A DNA stretch of 64,000 nt from Larkinella sp051857545. Lineage in GTDB: Bacteria > Bacteroidota > Bacteroidia > Cytophagales > Spirosomataceae. The position numbers and the translations under genes are program-made. Under the pieces are notes generated by a model. That model searched no databases. It was not told where the DNA came from and saw only the letters and a program-made list of their open reading frames with translations. Of this stretch, positions 1 through 9,159 are shown piece after piece. Where the stretch lies: NCBI RefSeq assembly GCF_051857545.1, contig NZ_JBPZHB010000001.1, forward strand, positions 987,094-1,051,093, in the 5' to 3' direction. Every line of letters starts with the position of its first letter. Positions within the stretch are counted from its first letter, which is position 1.

Positions 1-101
1 ACGATTTTGTGGCAACCATCAGGACTGAACATCCCTCACTCCGAAGCATTCGTTGAGTAGGCGAACGAAAACCGCCGTTGAAAAAACAGGGCCGGGGCTT
101 C

Positions 102-884
102 CTATCGGATCACAACCGTCCGTTTTTGCGATGTGTAAGCACTGAAATGGCCCAGCGCACCACCCGAAAGGTTTGTTTCGGGATTGGTCGGCGATGTGCC
201 CTGGTTGATGTTATTGCCCTGAAGCTTCATTAAACCGTTGAAATAATCAAAAGCAGACTTCGGCAGGCATTGCATATCGACGGTAATGGTATCGCCCGGA
301 TGAATCTCTTCTGAATTCAGGATGGTTTGCCGAACCTGATTGCCATTGATGAACACATCCGAGCGGACAAAGACGTCCGGAGAGGGTAGCTCGTTTCGGG
401 ACAAAGTCCAGCGATAGTAATTAGCGACGGCAGCGGGATCCTGATAAACCGCTACCATCTTCGTTTCGGTATTGAAGCGGGTTACCTCTTCATGCGTTAA
501 CGAATCAAAATGAACCCTTTCGGGCATCGAGGTAGTGGCGGTATAGGTTTGGCCGTCGACCACCACGGTTAGGTCGTACTGATGGCCCGGAATGCCACGG
601 ATTTTCCGGATGGCATACACGCCGGGGGACGATTGGGAAAGCACTTCATTCTGCTGGGTGGAAGCATCGCGGACGGAAACGGTTGCGTTCGTAACGGGCG
701 GGAACTCATTTTTGAGTTGGAAATCGACCGCTGACGTGATCAGAATTTCGTTACCTGTCGAGTCGTCGGTGAGTTTGCCTTCAATGACAAGCTGCTTGCC
801 TACCGCCCTCAAATCCAGTTGGATGGTTTCGACACAGGCGGTCAGGCCGAGGGCTATCAAAAGAAAGAGAGAAAAGGAGCGCAT
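102..884 (-). CDS. DUF4249 family outer-membrane lipoprotein
   Basis: The protein of about 260 residues begins with a lipoprotein signal (hydrophobic run ending in GLTAC, so the Cys would be lipidated). The rest is the beta-rich layout of DUF4249: a Q-L-V-I-E-G-K-L strand followed by Ig-like repeats. In Bacteroidota this family sits beside a carboxypeptidase-regulatory TonB receptor, as here: its start lies 35 nt after the stop of the receptor gene upstream, so the two are probably cotranscribed. The likely role is a surface partner of that receptor; the substrate is unknown. The reading frame also opens at a TTG two codons earlier, but the ATG at 884 gives a proper signal peptide. Family is fairly sure, function inferred. 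Confidence 0.8.
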   Translation of the reverse strand: MRSFSLFLLIALGLTACVETIQLDLRAVGKQLVIEGKLTDDSTGNEILITSAVDFQLKNEFPPVTNATVSVRDASTQQNEVLSQSSPGVYAIRKIRGIPGHQYDLTVVVDGQTYTATTSMPERVHFDSLTHEEVTRFNTETKMVAVYQDPAAVANYYRWTLSRNELPSPDVFVRSDVFINGNQVRQTILNSEEIHPGDTITVDMQCLPKSAFDYFNGLMKLQGNNINQGTSPTNPETNLSGGALGHFSAYTSQKRTVVIR

Positions 885-919
885 GAGCAAACGAAAAGGA
901 GGACGGGAATCGTCGGCGA

Positions 920-3301
920 TTAAAATTTGAAATTGTAGGTGATGTAGGGCACAAACTGGAACAGCGTTACGCGTTGTACCTGCGTGATCGCGTGATCGTC
1001 GGGGCTTTGTTCAAAATTGATCGCATACGGATTGGCCTGTCCATAGGCGTTGTAAAGGCCAAATGCCAGATCCGATTCGAAGTGTCGGCGTTTCTTAAAG
1101 TTCACGGTGGCTCCCAGGTCCAGCCGATGATAGGCGGGCATCCGGTAACCGTTCCGTTCGGTATAATTGAAAAAGACGGCCCCGTCGATGCGGTATTTTC
1201 CCGTCGGAAAACTTACGGCATTGCCCGTGTTGTAGACCCAGGTTCCTGACAGGGTCCAGGTCGGGGATAGTTTGTAGATGCCAACGATCGAAATGTCATG
1301 CGTGCGATCCTGTTTGGCCGCATACCAGGAACCGTTGTTGATGCCTTCGATCTGTTTTTCTGTCCGTGACAGGGTGTAGCCAATCCATCCGCTGAGGGTC
1401 CCGGTTTTTTTGCGGAACAACCATTCGGCTCCGTAGGCCCGCCCTTTCCCGAAGAGTAACTGGGTTTCCAGGTTGTCACTGTACGTAAAATCGGCACCAT
1501 TGCGGTAATCGATCTGGTTTTTCATGGTTTTGTAATACACCTCCGTGCTGAATTCGTAGGCATTGTCGTTCAGGTTCCTGACGACGCCGAGGGCCACCTG
1601 ATCCGCGAGTTCGGGGCGGATGACGTTGCTGCTCTGCACCCAGCGGTCGTTGGGCGTCGACGCATTGGCGTTTGAGAGCAGGTGCAGGTTCTGCACGTTC
1701 CGGGTATACGACGCTTTGACGGACAGATCCGGTCGGATCACATACGCCATCGACACGCGGGGTTCGGCATTCAGATACTGCTTCACGACTTCGCTACGGC
1801 CATACCGGAGGGTGTCGACGATGGTTTTGCTGGCATCCAGGGTGTAATAAGGGCTGCCACCCATAACCGAAAAAGCGGTCAGCCGCAGGCCATATTCAAT
1901 CGTAAACGGATCGGCAGGTTGCCATTTATTGGTAAAAAAAAGGGCACTTTCGAAGGACGTCCGGGCTGGATCACGGGTGTTGTTGATGCTGGAGTTTTCG
2001 CCCGTAGCCGTTCGGGTGCGGGGGGTGATGGTATGGTGAATGATGTTGACGCCAAACCGCATCGAATTTTTTGGATTCGGGAAATAGCTAAATTCCTGTT
2101 TGAGATTGATGTCCTGAATGGACGACTTGAGATTGAACTGGTTGCTGCCGTTGTTGACCCCTACCTCGTAATCATACTGGCTGTAAATCAGGGAAGTATT
2201 GCCAAATAGTTTCGCGTTGTAGAGGTGATTCCAGCGGAGGGTGCCGGTTGCGTTGCCCCAGTTGATGGCAAATAAATCGCCCAGTCCGAACTGGTCGCGT
2301 CCAAAATAACCGGAGAGGTAGACTCGGTCTTTGGGCGAAATCGTGTAGTTGAGTTTGGCGTTGAGGTCGTAGAAGTAGAGCGTATTTTTGTTCAGATCCG
2401 GATCGTTGGAAAGCTTCAGAAAGGCGTCGGCATAGGTTCGGCGGCCCGTCAGCAGAAAAGAACTTTTCCCCTTCTGAATAGGTCCTTCCAGTGCCAGCCG
2501 ACTCGAGATGAGGCCAATACCGCCACTGGCGTGGAAATCCTGGTTGTTGCCATCGTTCATCTTGACGTCCAGCACCGATGACAACCGCCCGCCATATTGT
2601 GCGGGCATTCCGCCTTTGTAGAGGGCCAGGTCTTTGATGGCATCGGCGTTGAAGGTGGAAAAGAAACCCAGCAGGTGTGAGGCATTGTAAACCGGGGCTT
2701 CGTCGAGTAGAATCAGGTTCTGATCGCTGTTACCGCCCCGCACGTTGAAACCGCTGCTGCCCTCGCCTGCCGATTTGATACCCGGCAACAACTGCAACAC
2801 CTTGAGCGGGTCGCGTTCTCCCATCAACACCGGAATGTTTCGGATGTCCCTGACGGCCAGTCGTTCGATTCCCATCGTCGGGTTGGTGATGTTTTCATTG
2901 GCCGTGGTGGTTTTAACGACGACTTCCTCAAGCATTTGGGACGATTCGGTGAGGACCAGGTCCAGTTGTCGGCTGGACGTTAAGTCAACGGCCACGACCT
3001 CATCGGCAAAACCCAGCAAGGATATCTGGAGCCGGTAGTGGCCCTGTGGCAGGGTAAGCGAATAAAAACCGTATTCATTGCTAACCGTTCCGGTTCCGGG
3101 CCGTTCCTTCACCCGAATGGTGGCACCAATCATCAGTTCTCCTGATTGGGCGTCTTTAACCGACCCACTGATGGTGAAATTTTGCTGGGCGCAGAGGTTC
3201 GTCAAAAAGCGGACTGATGGATCAAACGCTGCTGATGCCCTATCGGCCATGCCAATAAAGCAAAGAATAGTCAGGCCCTTCAGAAAGAAACTGCGGTTCA
3301 T
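920..3301 (-). CDS. TonB-dependent receptor with carboxypeptidase-like regulatory domain
   Basis: This 793-residue outer-membrane protein has a signal peptide (roughly 1-24), an N-terminal carboxypeptidase-regulatory-like domain (about 40-125: FTISGSVKDAQSGELMIGAT, ending near QMLEEVVVK), a plug domain with the GFNVRGGNSDQNLILLDEAP stretch (about 183-202) and a C-terminal beta-barrel ending in an aromatic residue (YNFKF), as barrel assembly needs. It lacks the SusC-specific length and motifs, so it belongs to the shorter FecA/CirA-like class. It would move a ligand across the outer membrane with TonB energy. The DUF4249 lipoprotein gene follows it and is the probable partner. The transported ligand cannot be told from the sequence. 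Confidence 0.88.
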   Translation of the reverse strand: MNRSFFLKGLTILCFIGMADRASAAFDPSVRFLTNLCAQQNFTISGSVKDAQSGELMIGATIRVKERPGTGTVSNEYGFYSLTLPQGHYRLQISLLGFADEVVAVDLTSSRQLDLVLTESSQMLEEVVVKTTTANENITNPTMGIERLAVRDIRNIPVLMGERDPLKVLQLLPGIKSAGEGSSGFNVRGGNSDQNLILLDEAPVYNASHLLGFFSTFNADAIKDLALYKGGMPAQYGGRLSSVLDVKMNDGNNQDFHASGGIGLISSRLALEGPIQKGKSSFLLTGRRTYADAFLKLSNDPDLNKNTLYFYDLNAKLNYTISPKDRVYLSGYFGRDQFGLGDLFAINWGNATGTLRWNHLYNAKLFGNTSLIYSQYDYEVGVNNGSNQFNLKSSIQDINLKQEFSYFPNPKNSMRFGVNIIHHTITPRTRTATGENSSINNTRDPARTSFESALFFTNKWQPADPFTIEYGLRLTAFSVMGGSPYYTLDASKTIVDTLRYGRSEVVKQYLNAEPRVSMAYVIRPDLSVKASYTRNVQNLHLLSNANASTPNDRWVQSSNVIRPELADQVALGVVRNLNDNAYEFSTEVYYKTMKNQIDYRNGADFTYSDNLETQLLFGKGRAYGAEWLFRKKTGTLSGWIGYTLSRTEKQIEGINNGSWYAAKQDRTHDISIVGIYKLSPTWTLSGTWVYNTGNAVSFPTGKYRIDGAVFFNYTERNGYRMPAYHRLDLGATVNFKKRRHFESDLAFGLYNAYGQANPYAINFEQSPDDHAITQVQRVTLFQFVPYITYNFKF

Positions 3302-3323
3302 CGTGTCTGGTGTTAAATCGGGA

Positions 3324-3331
3324 CAAACCTA
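3324..3331 (-). promoter_or_regulatory. -7 promoter box for the TonB receptor gene
   Basis: On the minus strand this reads TAGGTTTG, a full match to the Bacteroidota -7 consensus TAnnTTTG, 22 nt before the receptor's ATG. No TTTG -33 element is visible at the usual 17-23 nt spacing, so confidence is moderate. Confidence 0.45.
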
Positions 3332-3408
3332 GCCGTTCCAGATGCGGGCTGTTGGGGAACTTGACGTGAAACAGACAAAGAGAAGCCTGAAACGGACAGA
3401 ACGATGGG

Positions 3409-4173
3409 TTATTGTTGCAGCCAGGTCAGGAATTCTCCGGCTTTTGCTTTGCTAATGATCACCGGTTCGGGTACGGGTACGGTTAATTTGACGACTAGTT
3501 TCCGGCCAAAATACCGCTCCGCATTCACGATGCTCTGTCGATGAATGATATACTGTCGATTGGCGCGGAAAAAGGGTTGCGGAGACAATAAGGCTTCCAA
3601 CTCATCCAGTGTTTGGGTAAGTACAAAGCGTTGATGGGATTGACTGGTTGCCGAGACCACCCCGGACTCGTAATGAATGAACAGGATGTTGGCCACGGGC
3701 AGCGGAATAATCGCATCGCGGTGGTATACCAGCAGCGAGGTCGGAAAGGAGGGGAGACTGAGTTGCTCGAGTAACTGTTTAAAAAAAGGAAGGGTCGGAA
3801 GCGGCTGCGGGGCGGCCCGAGTCAGATTCTCGTATTTTTTCAGGGCCGTCGTCAGTCGCTCCGGCTCAACGGGTTTCAGAACATAATCGATGCCGTTGGT
3901 TTCAAACGCCTGAATGGCATACTGGTCGAAAGCCGTACAGAAAATAACCGGGCATGTGATGGCAACGGTTGAGAAGATCTGAAAGCTAAGGCCATCGGCC
4001 AGTTGGATATCGGCGAAGATCAGATCCGGTTGCGGATTGTCGTTCAACCAGCCGATTCCTTCATCGATGGACTGCAGAATCGCAGCGACTGTCCAGTCCG
4101 GGCGCAAGCGGGCGAGCAAACCGGTTAGTTCGCGGGCGGCCGGGAGTTCATCTTCAATGACGATTACTCTCAT
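3409..4173 (-). CDS. LytTR-family response regulator
   Basis: This is a 254-residue two-component response regulator. The receiver domain (about 1-120) shows the acidic pair at E8-D9, the phospho-acceptor D55 within LIFADIQL and the conserved K100 in VLKPVE. The C-terminal part (about 150-250) is a LytTR DNA-binding domain, including FFRANRQYIIHRQSI. The ATG overlaps the stop of the upstream histidine kinase gene by 4 nt (3409-4173 versus 4170-5186), so the two proteins are made together and surely form one system. Targets are not evident, but the nearest downstream genes on the same strand are the TonB receptor and its DUF4249 partner. Confidence 0.93.
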   Translation of the reverse strand: MRVIVIEDELPAARELTGLLARLRPDWTVAAILQSIDEGIGWLNDNPQPDLIFADIQLADGLSFQIFSTVAITCPVIFCTAFDQYAIQAFETNGIDYVLKPVEPERLTTALKKYENLTRAAPQPLPTLPFFKQLLEQLSLPSFPTSLLVYHRDAIIPLPVANILFIHYESGVVSATSQSHQRFVLTQTLDELEALLSPQPFFRANRQYIIHRQSIVNAERYFGRKLVVKLTVPVPEPVIISKAKAGEFLTWLQQ

Positions 4174-5186
4174 ACCCTCAGCAACGGGATTTTAACGGTC
4201 CAGGTGAATTCATCGGCGATAATATCGATTTTCTGCCGGGCAATCGTCTCATAACGCATCTGAATATTTTTTAAACCCAATCCCGTCGACGGCTCCACCG
4301 TATGTTTAGGCTGCCGGTTGTTGCTGACGATGAGGCTATCCTTTTCACTGGAGATGCGGATGAACAAGGGCTTATGCAACGTGGCCGTATTGTGTTTAAT
4401 CGCATTTTCAAGGAGAAGCTGGATCACGAAGGGCAAAACAGACCGGAGATACACGGAGGGTGCAATGGCGATATCGCACCGGATGCTATCCCCAAACCGG
4501 GCCTTCTGAATGGACAAATACGCTTCTGCAAAGGCCAGTTCATCCTGTACCATGACCACATCGGCGGTCGTATGACGAAGCAGATAACGATATACCTGGG
4601 CCAGTTGAATCGTGAAGACCTTCACCGGTTCTTCCTGGCTGATGCTTTTTAGCGTATTCAGGGAATTAAACAGAAAATGTGGGCTAATCTGTTGCTTCAA
4701 AACCTCCAGACGGGCTTTCAGATTTTCCTGCTTGAGACGCTCGTTTTCCAATTTAGCCGCCTGTGATTCCTGATTTTGTTTCAGGTAATAGGCCACAAAA
4801 AACATGAAGGAAGACAGTACACTGCCGCGCAGCAGAACCCAGGCCAAACGTCTGGAAGCCGGGATCTCCTTCCAGAGTACACTGAGATTAAATACAGAGG
4901 CCATCAGGTAATCATACGGCAAGTAAAGAGCCAGTGTAAAGAGAACACTTCCCGGGCCGACGATCCAGCGGGGACGAAAGAAAGAAAGGATGCGCGGTTG
5001 GTTGAGCACATATTGATGAAAGACCCAGCAACTGAAACCATGGGCGAACGTGTAGGACATGGTCGCTGCATAATGGGTAAAGTCATTGTTTTCCAGTCGA
5101 ATAAACCGTGGGACAGACACCAGCATGGCGACTGCCAGAGAGAGAAAAAAGCCTATTTTAAGGTGGAAATCGCGCACAGGAAACAA
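4170..5186 (-). CDS. LytS/YehU-type sensor histidine kinase
   Basis: The 338-residue membrane kinase has four predicted transmembrane helices in residues 10-135, then a short coiled coil (about 136-165) and the His_kinase domain of the LytS class with the phospho-acceptor H170 in QQISPHFLFNSLNTLKSI. An HATPase domain follows with the N box (LLLENAIKHN, about 259-268) and a G box (GLGLKNIQMRYE, about 305). It is the partner of the overlapping LytTR regulator. The frame opens at a TTG at 5186; the first transmembrane helix lies right after it, so this start is plausible, but an ATG at 5126 inside that helix is the only early alternative. The signal sensed is unknown. Confidence 0.88.
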   Translation of the reverse strand: MFPVRDFHLKIGFFLSLAVAMLVSVPRFIRLENNDFTHYAATMSYTFAHGFSCWVFHQYVLNQPRILSFFRPRWIVGPGSVLFTLALYLPYDYLMASVFNLSVLWKEIPASRRLAWVLLRGSVLSSFMFFVAYYLKQNQESQAAKLENERLKQENLKARLEVLKQQISPHFLFNSLNTLKSISQEEPVKVFTIQLAQVYRYLLRHTTADVVMVQDELAFAEAYLSIQKARFGDSIRCDIAIAPSVYLRSVLPFVIQLLLENAIKHNTATLHKPLFIRISSEKDSLIVSNNRQPKHTVEPSTGLGLKNIQMRYETIARQKIDIIADEFTWTVKIPLLRV

Positions 5187-5475
5187 ACTGGATAGGGGTT
5201 TAGGCCATCAGGATCATACCCAATTTCCAAATAAAGGTAAGAAATGCTACGCGTTTGCCGGATTCTGATCGGGCGTTTTTGCGTACCCGTGAAATCGGGG
5301 ATCCCTTGTACATTGTCTCCGCATATTTTGGCACTTTTTTTGTATTAATTTGAATTTCTCGGGCAAATGTCAGCACCGGCTTTGGCGAAGGCATGGCAGA
5401 ATCCACCGGACTTTGCTTTTCGGGCATTTTGCAAACTTTCAGGGACGCACTAACCAACAACGGCTTTACCAAATC

Positions 5476-5805
5476 ATGATTCAGTTACCAGTTGAAGACG
5501 CGTTAAACGAATTCCTGAGAACCTTCACCGACTTCGGGTTTATCCAGGGGAGCCACCTTGTCTACTGGAACGAACGGTTTGCCACCGCCGATCCCGGCCG
5601 GTTCATCCCGGTTGTTGAAGCCGTGGTTCGCTACGCCATTGACCAGGGCGAGGCTGTTCCTTTTGATCGGTTTGTGCTTTTCTTAAACAAAGGCAATTTC
5701 GATTTGTATTTCCGCACCGTCAAAGCCTACACCGTCTGGTTTTACGACACACTCATGGGGATGCTGAACGCTTCTGCTAATCTGGCCAACTCGCTCGAAC
5801 AGTAA
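5476..5805 (+). CDS. Conserved hypothetical protein, 109 aa
   Basis: I do not recognise a named family. From the ATG at 5476 the product is about 109 residues, acidic, with no signal peptide or transmembrane segment, and mostly helical with many aromatic residues (for example LVYWNERFA and YTVWFYDTLMGML). The frame stays open upstream to 5350, but the extra residues are basic and low in quality, so the internal ATG is preferred. It stands alone between the divergent kinase gene and a plus-strand secreted-protein gene. It looks like a real, soluble cytoplasmic protein from its codon use and amino-acid make-up; function unknown. Confidence 0.55.
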   Translation: MIQLPVEDALNEFLRTFTDFGFIQGSHLVYWNERFATADPGRFIPVVEAVVRYAIDQGEAVPFDRFVLFLNKGNFDLYFRTVKAYTVWFYDTLMGMLNASANLANSLEQ

Positions 5806-5935
5806 GCCGATCACCCGATTTATAGGACATTTCCCAAAAGTAGCAGGGATTGACTCATCTGGGACAGGTTTTTTTTGCCCGGAAGCGGACCTTTGGTTTA
5901 TCCAAAACGGACAACCAAATTAAACTTCTCACGCC

Positions 5936-6334
5936 ATGAAAACGCTCACTAAATCCCTGATCATAGCTTTCCTGTTCACGAGCCTGACGGTTTCTTTCGC
6001 AGTAACCAATGCCAGCCAACCGAAACCCACCGGAAAAGTGCAATCGTATCAAAGCAGTCTCTACACCGATACCGAGGGTAAAATCCGCGTCGCGGTCGAT
6101 AAACTGGTCGGCGGTATCGTTGAAGTCCGGCTGGTCAACAGCACCGGAAAGGAGTTTTTCGTTCAGCGCGTCGGACGGCGGCAACGAATAGCACGCATCA
6201 AGATGGATATCGATGCGTTACCCGATGGAGCCTATCAGGTGGTCGTTACCGACGGGTTTGATACCAAGGTCAACAACCTGGTGCTTGCTACCCAACAGCC
6301 TGCTGTGACGGGTCGGTTGATCGCACTCAACTAA
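5936..6334 (+). CDS. Small secreted beta-rich protein
   Basis: The 132-residue product opens with a clear Sec signal peptide (MKTLTKS, then a hydrophobic core, cleavage likely near NASQ, about residue 28). The mature part has alternating strands, such as KIRVAVDK, GIVEVRLVNS and PDGAYQVVVTDG, resembling the folds found in secretion-associated or extracellular repeat domains of Bacteroidota. The DGAYQVVVTDG stretch recalls type IX sorting-domain strands, but the protein ends LIALN and a full C-terminal sorting domain is not convincing. Probably periplasmic or secreted; no enzymatic motif is seen. Confidence 0.65.
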   Translation: MKTLTKSLIIAFLFTSLTVSFAVTNASQPKPTGKVQSYQSSLYTDTEGKIRVAVDKLVGGIVEVRLVNSTGKEFFVQRVGRRQRIARIKMDIDALPDGAYQVVVTDGFDTKVNNLVLATQQPAVTGRLIALN

Positions 6335-6515
6335 TGTACGTTGCAGGATTTAAGCCGTGCGTGTGTCAAGTTGGAATTCGCTAACTTGACACACTTTTCG
6401 GGTTTTCTGCGGACGTGGTTGCTACAAAATGGATCATCCCTACGGGACGAATGGTGCAACCCGGCAGATGGTTTCTCCGGCCCGGTTGTTTTTCCATTAA
6501 ACTACTCCCTTGAGC

Positions 6516-7109
6516 ATGTCATTCCAGTTACTCATAAAGCATTTTGAAGCCTACTTACCCCTGACTGAAAGAGAAGTGCAGCTTTTTGAAGGCCGGGTTT
6601 CGCAACGGCAAATCAAACGTCGGCAAGCCATCCTTCAGGAAGGGTTTCCGTGTCAACACTATTCGTTTGTCCTGGACGGTTGCTTTCGCATGTTTGCGGT
6701 CGATCGCAAAGGTGTCGACCATACGATCCAATTCGCGGCTGAAACGAATTGGATTGCCGATATTGGCAGCTTTCATTCGGGGAAACCCAGCGGTCTTTTT
6801 ATTGAAGCGATTGAGCCATCTCGCATTCTCCAAATCGAGAAACAGGATCTCTATTTTCTCTATACCAACATTCCTAAACTAGACCGCATTTTCAAAGTCA
6901 TTATTGAGAACAAGTATGTGGAACTGCAAACCCGCGTCCTGCAAACGATCAGCTCCACCGCCCAGGAACGTTACCTCACCTTTCTGGAACAATACCCCGC
7001 CCTGGCCTTGCGGCTCCCCAATACACAAATTGCCTCTTATCTGGGCATTACTCCGGAGTTTCTGAGTAAAATCCGAAAAGACCTCGCTACCGCCCAACGC
7101 CATTCTTAA
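6516..7109 (+). CDS. Crp/Fnr-family transcriptional regulator
   Basis: A protein of about 197 residues with an N-terminal cyclic-nucleotide-binding-like beta-roll (about 15-120: RRQAILQEGFPCQHYSFVLD) and a C-terminal winged helix (about 150-190: LRLPNTQIASYLGITPEFLS). The effector pocket does not show the full cAMP signature, as usual for the short Bacteroidota members of this family, and there is no Fnr-type cysteine cluster. The ATG at 6516 is preferred over a TTG two codons earlier. It precedes, by about 175 nt, a quinone-oxidoreductase gene on the same strand, which is a candidate target. Family sure, role inferred. Confidence 0.85.
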   Translation: MSFQLLIKHFEAYLPLTEREVQLFEGRVSQRQIKRRQAILQEGFPCQHYSFVLDGCFRMFAVDRKGVDHTIQFAAETNWIADIGSFHSGKPSGLFIEAIEPSRILQIEKQDLYFLYTNIPKLDRIFKVIIENKYVELQTRVLQTISSTAQERYLTFLEQYPALALRLPNTQIASYLGITPEFLSKIRKDLATAQRHS

Positions 7110-7286
7110 ACTTTCTTAAGCCTATTTCTTAAGAAACCTTATTGGTACATTCACGGGATTCGCCGGAATTTTGCAGGGTCAGTTAAACCCGATCAGGCTG
7201 TTCAATCTTCCAGCCGTGCGGACGATCAGGCTTCCCTGGCCCGAATCTGAGATAGGGAGATGATACTCTTTAACTAAATAAAAAGC

Positions 7287-8255
7287 ATGAAAGCGGCCGT
7301 TGTGTATCAACCTGGTGGACCTGATGTGCTACGCATTGAGGAGCGTCCGATCCCCACGCTCCGTGAAGAGCATGTATTGGTTCGGGTAAAAGCCTTTGGC
7401 CTGAACCGCTCGGAGCTGATGACCCGGAAAGGCTTATCGCCCCATGTCCGGTTTCCCCGGGTGCTGGGCATTGAGTGTGTTGGTCAGGTGGAAGTTGACC
7501 CGTCCGGAGCGTACCCAAAAGGGCAACAGGTTTTGGCCCTGATGGGTGGAATGGGTCGGGATTTCGATGGGAGTTACGCCGAGTACACGCTGCTTCCCAA
7601 AGCACTGCTGCATCCGTTTGAAAGCACCCTTCCCTGGGAAATCCTGGGGGCCATACCGGAAATGTTCCAAACGGCCTATGGTTCGCTCTATCCTGCCCTG
7701 GCCATCGAAACGGGTGAAACGCTGCTCATTCGCGGGGGGAGTTCATCCGTCGGCATGCTGGCAACTCAATTGGCCAGTCTGGCGGGCTTGAAGGTGCTGG
7801 CCACAACCCGCAACCCGCAGAAAGAAAGTGCCTTACGGGCCAATGGCGCTACGCATGTACTGATCGATGAAGGGCGTCTTAGCGAATCCGTACGGTCTAT
7901 TTTTCCGGAGGGTATCGATAAAGTGCTGGAACTGGTGGGGACATCGACCCTGCATGACTCGTTGCAGTGTCTTAAGCCCGGCGGCTTGGGCTGCATGAGT
8001 GGTATGCTGGCTGAAAACTGGACAATTCCCGAATTTGCGCCCATGGAATTTATTCCCGCTACGGTTCGGCTCACTACCTACGACAGTGGTCAGATCACGA
8101 GTTCGACGCCCGTTTTTCAGGATTTCATTCGCCGGGTCGAAGCCGGTCACGTGACGCTGGCCATCAGCCGTACCTTTACGCTCGATCAAATCGTGACCGC
8201 CCATCAATTCATGGACCGTAATCAGGGAACCGGTAAATTGGTGGTTCTGCCGTAA
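7287..8255 (+). CDS. Zinc-independent alcohol dehydrogenase / quinone oxidoreductase family protein
   Basis: The 322-residue protein is a medium-chain dehydrogenase/reductase of the quinone oxidoreductase type. The GroES-like domain is residues 1-120 (FGLNRSELMTRKG near 38-50, VLGIECVGQVE near 60-70) and the Rossmann NADPH-binding domain follows (IRGGSSSVGMLATQLASLAG, about 150-169, the AxxGGVG-like turn). The cysteines that hold structural zinc in true alcohol dehydrogenases are missing, so a zinc-free NADPH-dependent reduction of quinones or enones is likely. It stands alone behind the Crp/Fnr gene. The precise substrate cannot be told. Confidence 0.85.
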   Translation: MKAAVVYQPGGPDVLRIEERPIPTLREEHVLVRVKAFGLNRSELMTRKGLSPHVRFPRVLGIECVGQVEVDPSGAYPKGQQVLALMGGMGRDFDGSYAEYTLLPKALLHPFESTLPWEILGAIPEMFQTAYGSLYPALAIETGETLLIRGGSSSVGMLATQLASLAGLKVLATTRNPQKESALRANGATHVLIDEGRLSESVRSIFPEGIDKVLELVGTSTLHDSLQCLKPGGLGCMSGMLAENWTIPEFAPMEFIPATVRLTTYDSGQITSSTPVFQDFIRRVEAGHVTLAISRTFTLDQIVTAHQFMDRNQGTGKLVVLP

Positions 8256-8293
8256 CGAATTTTATTTTCTTCCGATCACCTAACTCCAATGGT

Positions 8294-8965
8294 ATGAGAC
8301 GTAGCTTATTTGCCCTGGTAAGCGGCTGGCTATTGAGTAGCCTGAGCGTACAGGCGCAGGTCATCAAACTGGATCAAGCCAACCTGATGCCCAATCAGGT
8401 GACAATGTCGGTCGGTTCCATCCTGGGGAAGCAGGCCCTGCGGGTTGTCAAAGACTCGACCGTGAAGGCTGTGGACGAACCTACCTTTGTCAGAATAAAG
8501 GACTTACCGTTCACCAACGGCACGATTGAAGTAAAGGTATTGAGCCGTCTGTTGAACAATGCACCGGAACTGGCCCGGGGCTTTATCGGCCTTGCGTTCC
8601 GAATCAACGAAACCAATTCCCGGTACGAAAGCATCTATATCCGTCCCACCAACGGCCGGTCCGACGATCAGGTCAGGCGCAACCACGCCATTCAATATTA
8701 TTCGTATCCTGATTACAAGTTTGATCGCTTGCGGAAAGAAGCCCCGGAACGGTATGAATCGTATGCCGACATGGCGCTGAATGAGTGGATTGCCCTGAAA
8801 ATTGTTGTCCAGGGTCAAGAAGCGGAATTGTATTTGAACGATGCGAAGCAACCCGCTTTGATCGTAAAGGATCTAAAACACGGCGCTGGTGTATCTGGTG
8901 GTATCGGCCTGTGGGTTGATGTGGGTACTGAAGGCTATTTCACCGATTTGAAGATTACTAACTAG
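8294..8965 (+). CDS. Secreted concanavalin-like (DUF1080/LamG-type) protein
   Basis: The 223-residue protein has a signal peptide (MRRSLFALVSGWLLSSLSVQ, cleaved near AQ). The mature part resembles the jelly-roll fold of 3-keto-disaccharide hydrolase/DUF1080 and LamG proteins: FTNGTIEVKVLSR, RGFIGLAFRINE, YESIYIRPTNGRSDD, ALNEWIALKIVVQGQEAELY and a final GGIGLWVDVGTEGYFTDLKI. These stretches are typical of carbohydrate-binding or lyase-like sandwich domains. No catalytic triad stands out. It begins 38 nt after the oxidoreductase stop on the same strand and may be cotranscribed. Likely an extracytoplasmic glycan-binding or hydrolytic protein, function uncertain. Confidence 0.7.
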   Translation: MRRSLFALVSGWLLSSLSVQAQVIKLDQANLMPNQVTMSVGSILGKQALRVVKDSTVKAVDEPTFVRIKDLPFTNGTIEVKVLSRLLNNAPELARGFIGLAFRINETNSRYESIYIRPTNGRSDDQVRRNHAIQYYSYPDYKFDRLRKEAPERYESYADMALNEWIALKIVVQGQEAELYLNDAKQPALIVKDLKHGAGVSGGIGLWVDVGTEGYFTDLKITN

Positions 8966-9159
8966 CCCTACTTTTTTCGACAATGTATTTTTCATTCGCC
9001 TTTCGTTATTTTTGTTAACACGCAAATGAATATTCAGGATGCTATGCGTAAAATGGCGTTTATTGTGCTTAGCTTGATCCAATGAACATGGCTTAAAAGC
9101 AAAGGAAATAGCTTTGGTCAGATCAAAATTCTGTTAGTTATATTTTAGCCGCTTTACTT

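Noticed and set aside
9007..9014. TATTTTTG as promoter of the di-heme peroxidase
   Set aside because: About 145 nt from the ATG and without a -33 box; kept out of the feature list.
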